Of a DNA stretch of 64,000 nt, positions 9,556-18,591 are shown piece after piece. How positions within the stretch are numbered: position 1 is the stretch's first letter; each line of letters starts with the position of its first letter. Under the pieces are notes generated by a model. The model did not search any database, was not told the DNA's origin, and worked only from the letters and a program-made list of their open reading frames with translations. The DNA is taken from NCBI RefSeq assembly GCF_002234535.1, contig NZ_CP022521.1:4588001-4652000 (forward strand), given 5' to 3'. Source of the stretch: Actinoalloteichus hoggarensis. GTDB taxonomy: Bacteria > Actinomycetota > Actinomycetes > Mycobacteriales > Pseudonocardiaceae. The position numbers and the translations under genes are program-made.

Positions 9556-10740
9556 GTGATCGGCACCGGCGACATCGCCGACGGCAGGCATCTGCCCGCG
9601 CTGGCGGCCTCGGCCGACGTCGAGGTCGTCGCCGCCGTGGACGTCGACCCGGATCGGGCTCGCGACCGCGCCGCCAGATGGAACATCCCGTCGTCCTATT
9701 CGGACGTCGAGACCATGCTGACACGGGAACAGCCTGATCTGGTCGTCATCTGCACGCCGCCCGCCGTACATCGGGAGCAGGCGGTCGCCGCCTTACGCGC
9801 GGGGGCCTGGGTGTGGTGTGAGAAGCCGCCGTGCCGGTCGCTGGCGGAGTACGACGAGATCACCGCCGCCGAAGGCGGCAGTCAGACAACCGCCGCCGAA
9901 GGCGGCAGTCAGACCCCGGCCGCCGAAGGCGGCGATCGGACCCAGGTCGGCCCGTACGCCGCCTTCGTCTTTCAACACCGCTTCGGTTCCGGCGCCGAAC
10001 ACGCCAGGCACCTGATCTCCGAGGGCAGGCTGGGCGCTCCGTACGTCGCGCTGTGTCAGACCACGTGGTACCGCGACGACGCCTACTACGCCGTTCCGTG
10101 GCGTGGCCGGTGGGACACCGAGGGCGGCGGACCCGCGATGGGGCACGGCATCCACCAGGTCGACCTGCTCCTGGAGTTGATGGGCGACTGGATCGAGGTG
10201 CGGGCGATGGCGGGTCGACTCGCCAGGGACGTCCAGACCGAGGACGTCTCCACCGCGCTGGTGCACTTCGCCTCGGGCGCCATGGGATCGGTCGTCAACA
10301 GCGTGCTCTCGCCGCAGGAGACGAGCCGCATCCGGGTGGATCTCGCGGATGCCACCGTGGAGCTGAACCACGTGTACGGCTACACGAACGACGACTGGAC
10401 CTACACGCCCGCCCGGCACGTCCCGGCCGAGCAGGTCGCGAGCTGGGGCACGCCGAGCACCGACGAGACCGGGTCCCACGCGGCGCAGCTCGCCGACGTG
10501 CTCGCCGCCATGCGCGCAGGCCGCAGGCCGAGGTGCAGCGGTGCGGACGGCAGGCGGAGCCTGGAGTTCACCACCGCGATGTACAAGGCCGCGGTGACGG
10601 GACGTCCGGTGCGCGCGGGCGAGATCGTCGAAGGCGACCCGTTCTACACCGATCCCAGCGGCGGCCGCACCGACTGGACGCTCGGCGCACCGTCGGGGGG
10701 CCACAGCGGCCCTGGGCGCACGACATCAGACGGCGACTGA
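9556..10740 (+). CDS. Gfo/Idh/MocA-family NAD(P)-dependent oxidoreductase
   Basis: About 394 residues. The Rossmann fold begins at VIGTGDIADGRHLPAL, the CEKPP motif typical of Gfo/Idh/MocA dehydrogenases follows strand 4, and the C-terminal half has the GHGIHQVDLL and family-typical substrate-domain strands. Members oxidise or reduce sugars, inositols and related polyols with NAD(P). GTG 9556 falls inside the first beta strand; the expected residues LIRVA are encoded just upstream in frame, with no ATG/GTG/TTG before the stop at 9451 but an ACG at 9520 positioned 6 nt after a strong Shine-Dalgarno. The real start may therefore be 9520. A three-copy 9-residue repeat interrupts the protein after CEKPP. 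It heads an operon with the PmoA-like and cupin genes. Confidence 0.9.
   Translation: MIGTGDIADGRHLPALAASADVEVVAAVDVDPDRARDRAARWNIPSSYSDVETMLTREQPDLVVICTPPAVHREQAVAALRAGAWVWCEKPPCRSLAEYDEITAAEGGSQTTAAEGGSQTPAAEGGDRTQVGPYAAFVFQHRFGSGAEHARHLISEGRLGAPYVALCQTTWYRDDAYYAVPWRGRWDTEGGGPAMGHGIHQVDLLLELMGDWIEVRAMAGRLARDVQTEDVSTALVHFASGAMGSVVNSVLSPQETSRIRVDLADATVELNHVYGYTNDDWTYTPARHVPAEQVASWGTPSTDETGSHAAQLADVLAAMRAGRRPRCSGADGRRSLEFTTAMYKAAVTGRPVRAGEIVEGDPFYTDPSGGRTDWTLGAPSGGHSGPGRTTSDGD
9862..9942 (+). repeat. In-frame 27-bp tandem repeat, three copies
   Basis: Three consecutive 27-bp units encode TAAEGGSQT, TAAEGGSQT and PAAEGGDRT. Each unit contains the palindromic core CCGCCGAAGGCGG. The repeat lies in a loop after the CEKPP motif, where relatives usually have a short helix-loop, so it looks like a recent coding expansion that the fold tolerates. 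Confidence 0.9.
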
Positions 10741-10755
10741 GAGGGGACGAGGATC

Positions 10756-11664
10756 GTGGGCATCCTGCACGTGCGGCACGAACTGGGCGCGGAGATCGTG
10801 GTGGAGGCGGCGGGCGTGGCGGTCCTGTCCTACGTCTATCGACCGGACCCGAGCGCGTTCGAGTCGCCCAAGCCCTACTGTCATCCGCTGCGCACCCTGG
10901 CGGGCGACGTGGTGACCGACTACCGACCCAACGACCACCGCTGGCACAAGGGGCTGCAGCTCACCGCGTCGCACGTGTCCGGCGACAACTTCTGGGGCGG
11001 GGTGAGCTATGTCCGCGACGAGGGGTACGTGGTCAAGGACAACATCGGTCGGATGCGGCACGACGGCTTCGACGCCGTCGACGCCACCGAGGACCGACTC
11101 GACGTCGTCGAGCGTCTCACCTGGCTGAACTCCGGTGAGGAGACGTGGGCGCGGGAGGTCCGTCGCCTCTCCGTGCACGACGTCGACGTCGAGGACGGTT
11201 CCTGGACGCTGACCTGGCACAGCACGATCACCAACGTGCGAGACACGGAGCTGCGCTTCGGCAGCCCCACCACCGAGGGCAGGCCGATGGCGGGATACAC
11301 CGGCCTGGCCTGGCGCGGGCCGCGGGCGTTCCGGGACGGCACCGTGCTCACGCCGAACGGCCTCGACGCCGCAGGCCTGATGGGGCAGCACGCGGACTGG
11401 GTGGCGTACTCGGGCGAGCACGACGGCGTCGACCGGCACTCGACGCTCGTCTTCCAGGAGGGCCCGCGCAACGCGGCGACCCCGGCGCACTGGTTCGTCC
11501 GGTCGGATCCGTTCGCCGTGGTCAATCCGAGCTGGGCGTTCTACGAGGAGCTCGTGCTGCCGCCCGGCGCGGCGCTCGACCGGGAGTACCGCGTGGTGGT
11601 GGCCGACGGCGCCTGGTCCGCGGACCGTGTCGCTCGCACGCTGGCGGAACGGACGTGGTCCTGA
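10756..11664 (+). CDS. PmoA-like (DUF6807) protein
   Basis: 302 residues, GTG start after GGGGACGAGG. The pattern HPLRTLAGDVVTDYRPNDHRWHKGL near residue 40-60 and the later FGSPTTEGRP and GYTGLAWRGPR blocks match the DUF6807 family, annotated as PmoA-like in actinobacteria. Despite that name the family has no shown role in methane oxidation; it is a beta-sandwich protein that recurs next to Gfo/Idh/MocA dehydrogenases in sugar-catabolism clusters, exactly as here (15-bp gap to the upstream gene). It is cytoplasmic, with no signal peptide. The biochemical function is unknown; a role in handling a sugar derivative is an inference from context. Confidence 0.82.
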   Translation: MGILHVRHELGAEIVVEAAGVAVLSYVYRPDPSAFESPKPYCHPLRTLAGDVVTDYRPNDHRWHKGLQLTASHVSGDNFWGGVSYVRDEGYVVKDNIGRMRHDGFDAVDATEDRLDVVERLTWLNSGEETWAREVRRLSVHDVDVEDGSWTLTWHSTITNVRDTELRFGSPTTEGRPMAGYTGLAWRGPRAFRDGTVLTPNGLDAAGLMGQHADWVAYSGEHDGVDRHSTLVFQEGPRNAATPAHWFVRSDPFAVVNPSWAFYEELVLPPGAALDREYRVVVADGAWSADRVARTLAERTWS

Positions 11665-11749
11665 CGGCGGACCGATCGCCGCGATGAGCACGCGGGACGG
11701 CCGGGCTCATACGAGCGGCCTGCCGGACATCCGAGCGAGAGGAGACGAC

Positions 11750-12532
11750 GTGACCACCGAATCGAGTCCGTATCGGGACGGGGACGCCCTACTGCTGCCC
11801 GGCGGCGTGGGGGTGTCCCAGCTGGAGGTCTACGACTGGCCGACCGCCGACGACAGCCATGGCGGTTCGCCGCACATGCACCTGACCTGTACGGAGGCCT
11901 ACGTCGTCGTCTCGGGCGAGGGCGCGGTGCAGACGCTGACGGCGACGGGATTCCAGGAGAGCGAGCTGCGGCCGGGGACGACGCTGTGGTTCACCCCGGG
12001 GACCATCCACCGCCTGATCAACACGGCGAGTCTGCGCATCGTGGTGGTGATGCAGAACAACGGGCTGCCCGAGGCGGGGGACGCCGTCTTCACCTTCCCG
12101 CCGGAGGTCCTGGCCGACCCGGCGGCGTACGCCCGAGCCGCGGTGCTGCCGGGCCCGGCGGTGGAGGGGCACGCGGCGGCCGAGGCGGCGGCTCGGGCAC
12201 GTCGGGACCTGGCGATCGAGGGCTTCGGCCTGCTGCGGGACGAGGTCGCGGCGGGACGCGACGAGGCGTTGCGTCGCTTCCACGAGCAGGCACTCGCTCT
12301 GGTGGGCGGGAAGCTCGCCGACTGGGAGCAGCGCTGGCGGGCGGGCGCGCTGGCCGAGGCGGAACGCACCGGCGCGCAGCTGGCCGCGCTGAGGTCGGGT
12401 GACGTCTCACGACTGGGAGCCGCCGAGATCCGGCAGATCGTGCCGAGGGACGACCGCGGGCTCGGGATGTGCGGCAGGCTCACCACCTATCCGGTGGAGC
12501 GGGCCCGGGAGGTCGGCGGCACCGCGGGCTGA
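11750..12532 (+). CDS. Cupin-domain protein
   Basis: 260 residues from GTG 11750, which follows GAGAGGAGACGAC. The N-terminal half is a cupin barrel: SPHMHLTCTEAYVVVSGEG is the first metal-binding motif (two His and a Glu) and PGTTLWFTPGTIHRLIN the second. The C-terminal half is Ala/Arg-rich and helical without a known domain. It is the last gene of the operon with the oxidoreductase and PmoA-like genes. It is probably a sugar-binding or isomerase-like cupin; the substrate is unknown. The frame extends upstream to 11627, but that part overlaps the end of the previous gene and has no ribosome binding site. Confidence 0.8.
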   Translation: MTTESSPYRDGDALLLPGGVGVSQLEVYDWPTADDSHGGSPHMHLTCTEAYVVVSGEGAVQTLTATGFQESELRPGTTLWFTPGTIHRLINTASLRIVVVMQNNGLPEAGDAVFTFPPEVLADPAAYARAAVLPGPAVEGHAAAEAAARARRDLAIEGFGLLRDEVAAGRDEALRRFHEQALALVGGKLADWEQRWRAGALAEAERTGAQLAALRSGDVSRLGAAEIRQIVPRDDRGLGMCGRLTTYPVERAREVGGTAG

Positions 12533-13503
12533 CGACGCGGGTACGGCGTGGCGCGGCGATCGATCGCGTCGGTCACCACGGGGTCCGGCCGGTCGCGTCG
12601 GGGGTGCTGTTCGGCGCGTCACGGCCTCCTCGCGCGCGTCGTGACGGTCGGCCGCAGGCACGGCCGTGATACCCGCCGACGCGGCCGCGGTAGTGGGCGA
12701 CGCGGCCGCGGTATCGATCCGGCGGATGCCCCGCCGGGCGGCGTCGCCCGGGCACGGCTGCTCGGCCGGACTGCGTCGACGGCTCGGCGGCGGCGTCGAG
12801 CGGCGTGCATCGGCCCGGTTCGCGGGCGTGCCCACCCGGATCGCAGACGGGCCTGCCGGGAGCCGCACCGGCGTGCCGTCGTCCGGACGTGACCCTCCTG
12901 CCGCGACAGCGGCGTGGTCGAGGGGTGCTCTGTCGGGGCCCCGACCATCCCGACGTCGAGACCGGTCGATCAGCGTCGGCGCAGGTCCCTGTCAGACCTC
13001 GCCGGCCCGGTACCGAGTGGACACCGTGGTCGTCGTCCCGGCGGCATGCCGTTCTCGACGAGTCTTCCGGCGGCCGGTCCGGCTCACCGGTCGACGGAGA
13101 GCGGCCAGCGCCCCGAGCCGGTGCCTCGGAACCTGTCGCCCGCCTTCGGCGTCGGCCGCCTCGTCGGCATCGGCGGCGGCCCGCTCGACGCGGCGTGGCC
13201 GAGGCCGCGTACGACCGGTCGGTCCCTCGGCCGCGGGGAAGCCGCAGGCAGCGGATCGGCGGGCACGGCGTGGCCGCACGACCGCGAGCGCGCCGCCCGA
13301 TGCCCGGTGTCCGATGCCCGAGGACCGAGGACCGGTGTCCGAGGACCGGTGTCCGACGGCCGAACTACTGTCGACGTCTCCGAAGCGTCGGCAGGCCGCC
13401 CGTGTCCGGGGACACTCGACTCGACCTCGCCTACCCGACGAACCGGCACGGGGCTCCTGCGGGCCGAGGCCGACGACCATCCCGGGCGCGAAAGGGAGTT
13501 CTC
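12533..13503. other. Non-coding stretch with short direct repeats
   Basis: About 970 bp with no supportable gene. Long frames run through it because stop codons are rare at this GC content, but none carries a motif. It holds short repeats: two adjacent copies of GCGGCCGCGGTA-like sequence near 12681-12715 and a run of GTCCGAGGACCG-like units at about 13305-13367. The ribosome binding site GAAAGGGAG at 13490-13498 serves the next gene. Confidence 0.45.
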
Positions 13504-14538
13504 ATGCGGGCCGCACGCCTGATCTCGCTGGTCCTGCTCCTCCAGGCCAGGACCCGCATGACGGCGGGCGAGCTGGCCGCCGAGCTGGAGGTGTCGGAGC
13601 GCACGGTCTACCGCGACGTCCTGGCGTTGAACGCGGCGGGCGTGCCGATCTACGCCGAGCGCGGCGCCGCGGGCGGTTACCAGCTGCTGGGCGGCTATCA
13701 CACCCGACTCACCGGGCTGAACTCCGCCGAGGCGCAGGCCCTCTTCCTCTCCGGGCTCGGCCGCACCCTGGAGGAGCTGGGGCTCGGCGCGCAGGCGGGC
13801 AGCGCACGCCGCAAGGTGTCCGCGGCGCTGCCGCCCGCCCTGCGCGCCGCCGCCGACGACGCCGCGAGCCGGTTCCTGCTCGACGCGCCCGGCTGGTTCG
13901 ACGAGGCGGTCGCTCCCCCGCTGCTCACCGAGCTGGCCCGTGCCGTGTGGGAGGACCGGCGGGTGGCGACGCGGTACCGCCGAGGCGATCGCGAGGTCGC
14001 CCGGGAGCTGGCGCCGACGGCGTTGGTGCTGAAGAACGGCCGCTGGTATCTGGTGGCCGAGGTCGACGACGACCACCGGGTGTACCGGGTGGACCGGTTC
14101 GTGACCGTCGATCCGCTGCCCACGACCTTCGTCCGCGACGAGTCCTTCGATCTGGCCACGTTCTGGCGGGAGCGCTCGGCACAGTTCCTCGCCCAGATGC
14201 TCACCAGCGCGGTGACGCTGCGGGTCTCCCCTGTCGGCCGACTCGCGCTCCCCCGGATCATGGACCCCGCGTCGGCGCGACGGGCGCTGGCCGAGGCGGG
14301 GGAACCCGACGAACAGGGCTGGGTCATCCTGACCCTGCCCGTCGAGTCCGCCGAGATCGGCGCCGACATGCTGCTCGGGATGGGTCCCGAGGCGGAGGTG
14401 CTCGCACCGCCGGAGGTGCGCGAACTGGTCGCCGACGCGGCCAGGCGGCTCAGCTCGCTGTATTCCCGAACATCTCCTCGGGCAGTGAGCGACCCTCGGC
14501 CAGGGCATCCCAGAACGGGCTGCTCGCCCGACCGTTGA
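13504..14538 (+). CDS. YafY/WYL-type transcriptional regulator
   Basis: 344 residues. The N-terminus is a winged HTH of the DeoR/HTH_11 kind (ARLISLVLLLQ, then MTAGELAAELEVSERTVYRD), followed by the RGAAGGYQL wing, a helical linker, a WYL-type ligand domain (VATRYRR, APTALVLKNGRWYLVAEVD, YRVDRF) and a C-terminal WCX extension. WYL regulators sense small ligands or nucleic acid and act as repressors or activators. ATG 13504 is chosen for its ribosome binding site GAAAGGGAG; the frame is open far upstream without homology. The last 89 bp overlap the convergent SDR gene. Confidence 0.88.
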   Translation: MRAARLISLVLLLQARTRMTAGELAAELEVSERTVYRDVLALNAAGVPIYAERGAAGGYQLLGGYHTRLTGLNSAEAQALFLSGLGRTLEELGLGAQAGSARRKVSAALPPALRAAADDAASRFLLDAPGWFDEAVAPPLLTELARAVWEDRRVATRYRRGDREVARELAPTALVLKNGRWYLVAEVDDDHRVYRVDRFVTVDPLPTTFVRDESFDLATFWRERSAQFLAQMLTSAVTLRVSPVGRLALPRIMDPASARRALAEAGEPDEQGWVILTLPVESAEIGADMLLGMGPEAEVLAPPEVRELVADAARRLSSLYSRTSPRAVSDPRPGHPRTGCSPDR

Positions 14539-15310
14539 CGTCGGTGAATCCGTAGTCGGCGGCCAGCTCCACCACGGTGCGCAGGGTGCCGGTGTGTCGG
14601 CCGCGATCGGGATCGGCGGCGAGCGCCGCCACGGCACGCCCGATGAACTCCGGCGACTCGGTGTAGGGCTGTACCTCGTCGGGCATGCCCTCGGTCTGCG
14701 TCCACCCCGGCGAGACCGCCACGGCGGTGCCACCGGAGGGACGGAGGTCCTCGGCGAGACCGAGCGGCATCCGGTTGACCGCCGTCTTGGCGACGTCGTA
14801 GTACAGCTGACCGTAGTACTCCGGGCCGACCGCCCAGGTGGTCACCGCGAGCAGGCCGCCGCCCGTCTCGGTCAACAGCGGAAGGCCGAACTGGGCGGTG
14901 AGCAGGTGGGCCCGCAGACCGGCGGTGAGCATCAGATCGAGCTGGCGCGGGTCGCCCTCCCACAGCGGCTGCGCGACGATCGCGCCGTCGCCGACCTCGT
15001 AGCCGCCCCAGGCGTTGGAGACGAGCACGTCGAGCCTGCCCGACTCCGACCGCACCCGGTCGAACAACGCCCGGATCTGATCGAGTTCGGTGTGATCGCA
15101 CCGCACCGGGATGCCGGTGCCGCCCCGGGCGGTGACCCGTTCGGCCGTCTCCTCGATGGTCTCGGGTCGCCCGGTGGGGCTGCCGGTGGCGCGGCTGGAC
15201 CGGCCCGTGACGTAGACGGTGGCGCCGTTCTCGCCGAGCACCTCGGCGATGCCCCGTCCCACGCCCCGGCTGGCGCCGGTGACGACCGCGATCGTGTCCC
15301 GCAGTTGCAC
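14450..15310 (-). CDS. Short-chain dehydrogenase/reductase
   Basis: 286 residues with a classical SDR fold: cofactor motif TGASRGVGRG at 11-20, a CDHTELDQI segment in the NAD(P)-specificity region, SNAWGG in place of NNAG, and the catalytic YYDVAK with Tyr171 and Lys175. It acts in the cytoplasm on an unknown carbonyl or alcohol. The closest general type is the DHRS1-like group, which often has SNAWGG. It is convergent with the WYL regulator and overlaps its 3' end by 89 bp, so both stop codons lie inside the partner's coding sequence. Confidence 0.88.
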   Translation of the reverse strand: MQLRDTIAVVTGASRGVGRGIAEVLGENGATVYVTGRSSRATGSPTGRPETIEETAERVTARGGTGIPVRCDHTELDQIRALFDRVRSESGRLDVLVSNAWGGYEVGDGAIVAQPLWEGDPRQLDLMLTAGLRAHLLTAQFGLPLLTETGGGLLAVTTWAVGPEYYGQLYYDVAKTAVNRMPLGLAEDLRPSGGTAVAVSPGWTQTEGMPDEVQPYTESPEFIGRAVAALAADPDRGRHTGTLRTVVELAADYGFTDVNGRASSPFWDALAEGRSLPEEMFGNTAS

Positions 15311-15782
15311 TGTCGTGTCTCCTCACGTCGTATTCGGACGCGATGGAGGGTGCCGGCGAAAGCTGACATCCGCTGTCTGGATTGACTCGGAGTCGGATGG
15401 ACGACCGTCGAGGACGAGGCGCGCGTGCCCGTCGTCCGCCGGAGGCCGGAGTCCGCCACGCGGGCGGGGATTCGCGGCAAAGCCGCTGCACGAGGAGCCC
15501 ACGCGGGGGACCGCCGTGCGTGGGGCGACTCCGCTCACGGGCTCGCCGTCGGGCCACCGAGGGGGTCGGGCGCGGTGGGCACGGCGAGCACCGAGACTCC
15601 GCGCCGGCCGACCACACCGCGGTCCGGAGCCTGGAGCCGGTCGCCTCGCGGCGCGGGCCCGCCGTCGTGCCGCCCGGGACGCCGTGCGACGACGGCGGCC
15701 CCGTGCGGTCGATCGCCTTCGGACGGGAGCAGCCGAGAGTCCTGCCCGGGCGGCGGGGCCCGGCGACCCGCCACCGGCGGAA
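15311..15782. other. Intergenic region, nothing recognised
   Basis: About 470 bp between the starts-and-ends of two minus-strand genes. It should hold the promoter of the SDR gene (its upstream side is 15311 onward). I see no RNA gene, strong palindrome or supportable open frame. Confidence 0.4.
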
Positions 15783-17414
15783 TCAGCCCGGCGCCAACAC
15801 CTGCCGTGTCATCGGCCGCAGCGCCGGTCGTCCCTCGGTCGTCACGGCCTGCTCGAAACGCACCTCGGCGTGTCGACCTCGGATGGTGATGGTGGCGACC
15901 TCGTTGCCGAAGTAGGGCCCGGCGACCCGATCCCAGCTCAGCGGCGGGTCGGCGACGCCCGCGCGGCGGGCGGCGAGCCTGGTCAGGCGCGCGAGCACGG
16001 GCCACCAGCCCATCCGGAAGGCCCAGCGCAGCTTCCTCGGGGCCGCGTTGTGCAGAGGTGAGCAGGTCAGCTGATAGACGGGCGCGTCGGGTGCGTCCGG
16101 ATACCGCGCCCTGGCGACATAGCTGTGGTGGACGTCGCCGGAGAGCACCGAGGCCGTCGCCGCGCCGCCGCGCACCGAGCGCGCCAGCAGAGCGGCGAGC
16201 CGGTCGAAGGACTCGCGGAACGCCGCCCAGTGCTCCAGGTCCAGGCCCTGTCTGATCCGCTCTCCTCGCGCGCCGCGTCGGCCGGGCCGGGCGGCGGCCA
16301 CCTCGTTGTGCGACTCGAGGTCGCTGATCGCGGGCGGCAGCAGCCAGGGCAGGGTGCTGGCGAGGAGCAGGTGCTCGATGCGGCCCGGCGCGTCGACGGC
16401 GTTGCGCTCGATCCAGTCGAACTCCTCGTCGCCGACCATCTTGCGCACCCCCGCGGCGACGACGCGGCCCGCTCGGTTGTCGATCACCATCAGGCGCACC
16501 GGCCCGTAGTCACGCCGGTAGCTCCAGCGGTAGGCGGTGCCGCCGTCGGCCTCGGAGTCCGCCCATTCGGCGAAGTCCTCCAGCAGTTCCAGGGCGTCGC
16601 CGTCCCGGCCGGAACGCAGGACTCGCGCGTAGACCTCGTCGTTCTCGAGGTCGACGGGCCGAAGATTGCCGAGGTGCTGGTAGATCCAGTAGGAGGCCAG
16701 CCCGCCGCGAATTCGGCGCCGCCACCACGACGTGGCGGCCATCTCCCGGCGCCAGGCCTGCGAGGTGTTCCAGTCGTCGCGGACGTCGTGGTCGTCGAAG
16801 ATCATCGCCGTCGGGACCGTGGAGAGCAGCCAGCGCAGCAGTTCCTCCGACCATGCCTCGTGGTACAGGTGCGTGTACTCCTCGAAGTCCGCCACCTCCG
16901 GTCCCGGCGCCACGCTCAGGTCGCGACGCGCCGCCAGCCACTCCCGCGTCGCCGGACTCGTCTCGTCGGCATAGACCTGATCACCCAACAGCAGCAGCGC
17001 GTCCGGCCAGTCCTCCTCGTCCCGCATCGCCATCCGACGTGCGTACGCGGCCAGGGCATGCGGTCCGAGCGTGTCGGGGCGACCCTCGGGGTCGACGCGA
17101 GGATGCTGGCAGGAGCCGAAGACGAGGGTGAAGTGCTCCGGGTGCCGAGCGAGGGTGCGGATGCGGCTCGGCGGCAGCGTGGAGTCCGGCGGTGGCCAGA
17201 CCTGCTTCCCGTCCAGGCGCACCTCGTACGGCGTCGACGTGTCCGATGGAAGGTCCCGCAGCACCACCAGGGCGTAGTGATGTCCGCCCACCGCGAAGGT
17301 CGGCGTCGTGGTCCCCAGCACCTCGACGTCGCACGCCGTGTCGGTCTCCACCCACACCGTCGCGGAGTCGGCGTCCGTGTAGCGCAGGATCGGTCCCAGC
17401 AGTAAGCCCGTCAC
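15783..17414 (-). CDS. PhoD-like metallophosphatase
   Basis: 543 residues, GTG start. Hallmarks of the PhoD/alkaline phosphatase D superfamily are in order: an N-terminal Ig-like domain (TVWVETD...YEVRLDG), VFGSCQHPR, LLLGDQVYAD, MIFDDHDVRDDWN, and the C-terminal VLSGDVHHSY. These supply the Asp, Asn and His metal ligands. Unlike secreted PhoD there is no Tat signal peptide (the protein begins VTGLLLGPILRY), so it is probably cytoplasmic, as in many actinobacterial homologues. It would hydrolyse phosphoesters; substrate unknown. It is divergent from the F420 oxidoreductase across 147 bp. Confidence 0.9.
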   Translation of the reverse strand: MTGLLLGPILRYTDADSATVWVETDTACDVEVLGTTTPTFAVGGHHYALVVLRDLPSDTSTPYEVRLDGKQVWPPPDSTLPPSRIRTLARHPEHFTLVFGSCQHPRVDPEGRPDTLGPHALAAYARRMAMRDEEDWPDALLLLGDQVYADETSPATREWLAARRDLSVAPGPEVADFEEYTHLYHEAWSEELLRWLLSTVPTAMIFDDHDVRDDWNTSQAWRREMAATSWWRRRIRGGLASYWIYQHLGNLRPVDLENDEVYARVLRSGRDGDALELLEDFAEWADSEADGGTAYRWSYRRDYGPVRLMVIDNRAGRVVAAGVRKMVGDEEFDWIERNAVDAPGRIEHLLLASTLPWLLPPAISDLESHNEVAAARPGRRGARGERIRQGLDLEHWAAFRESFDRLAALLARSVRGGAATASVLSGDVHHSYVARARYPDAPDAPVYQLTCSPLHNAAPRKLRWAFRMGWWPVLARLTRLAARRAGVADPPLSWDRVAGPYFGNEVATITIRGRHAEVRFEQAVTTEGRPALRPMTRQVLAPG

Positions 17415-17561
17415 CCGGACTGCCTAGCCGAGGATGCCGTCACCCACAAGGGTCATGCTCAGAGTGCGACGCTCCGCACCAGGCGTGCGGCCTCCGGCCA
17501 GTGTCCGGCGGCGGGGACCGCCCGAGGTGCGGCGGACACCGCACCGTGTGATCGTCGCAAG

Positions 17562-18542
17562 ATGATCTCCTTCGGTTACACTCTGTTCACCGAGCAGGCC
17601 CCGCCCCGCCAGCTGGTCTCCGATGCCGTCGCGGCCGAGGCCGCGGGATTCGACTTCGCGGTCTCCAGCGATCACTACTTTCCCTGGCTGGACTCCCAGG
17701 GTCATGCCTCGTACTGCTGGAGCGTGCTCGGCGCCGTAGCCCAGGCGACGAGCCGCCTGGAACTGATGACGTACGTGACCTGCCCGATCATCCGTTACCA
17801 CCCGGCGGTGGTCGCGCAGAAGGCCGCCACCGTCCAGCTGTTGTCCGAGGGCCGGTTCACCCTCGGCGTCGGCGCGGGCGAGAACCTCAACGAACACATC
17901 GTGGCGCGCGGCTGGCCGCCGGTGAACGTCCGGCACGACATGCTGGAGGAGGCACTGCACATCATCGGCAGGCTCTTCGACGGCGGGTACGTCACGCACC
18001 GTGGCGAACACTTCCACGTGGACTCGGCGAAGGTCTGGGATCTCCCGGAGCAGCGCGTGCCGATCGCCGTCGCGGTGTCCGGCCCACAGTCGATCCGGCG
18101 GTTCGCCACGCTCAGCGACCACCTCGTCGCCACCGAACCGAAGTCGGAGCTCGTGCGGAACTGGGACGAGGCCCGGTCCGGCACGATGGTGCACAGCCGC
18201 AAGATCGGCCAGCAGCCGATGTGCTTCGACGCCGACCGCGACGCGGCTGTCGCGCGGGCGCACGACCAGATGCGGTGGTTCGCGGGCGGCTGGAAGGTCA
18301 ACTCCGAACTTCCCTCCACCGCGGCGTTCGCCGCGGCCAGCCAGTTCGCCCGCCCGGCCGACGTGGCGGAGGCGATCCCCTGCGGCGACGACGTCGGCGC
18401 CTTCGTCGAGTCGGTCCGCCCGTTCGCCGAGGCCGGCTTCACCGACATCGCGCTCGTGCAGATCGGCGGAGGCCATCAGGAGCCGTTCTTCCCGTTCGCC
18501 AGGGATCGTCTGTTGCCCGCGCTACGCGCGGAGTTCGGATGA
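17562..18542 (+). CDS. LLM-class F420-dependent oxidoreductase (TIGR03557-like)
   Basis: 326 residues forming a luciferase-like TIM barrel: FGYTLFTEQ at the start, SSDHYFPW, YVTCPIIRYHPAVVAQKAAT, the GRFTLGVGAGENLNEH motif, and C-terminal FTDIALVQIGG. This pattern is that of the F420-dependent glucose-6-phosphate-dehydrogenase-like LLM group, which uses coenzyme F420 for hydride transfer. The physiological substrate cannot be read from sequence. A second F420-type protein follows 49 bp downstream on the same strand, which makes a shared transcript likely. Confidence 0.9.
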   Translation: MISFGYTLFTEQAPPRQLVSDAVAAEAAGFDFAVSSDHYFPWLDSQGHASYCWSVLGAVAQATSRLELMTYVTCPIIRYHPAVVAQKAATVQLLSEGRFTLGVGAGENLNEHIVARGWPPVNVRHDMLEEALHIIGRLFDGGYVTHRGEHFHVDSAKVWDLPEQRVPIAVAVSGPQSIRRFATLSDHLVATEPKSELVRNWDEARSGTMVHSRKIGQQPMCFDADRDAAVARAHDQMRWFAGGWKVNSELPSTAAFAAASQFARPADVAEAIPCGDDVGAFVESVRPFAEAGFTDIALVQIGGGHQEPFFPFARDRLLPALRAEFG

Positions 18543-18591
18543 GGGCGCCGTTCCCGCCGTCGCGTTGCGGAGCGGACCGACCAGGACGAGG

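Noticed and set aside
12805-13503. N-terminal extension of the WYL regulator of up to 233 residues
   Set aside because: The extension has no homology or motif, and ATG 13504 has a good ribosome binding site directly before the HTH.
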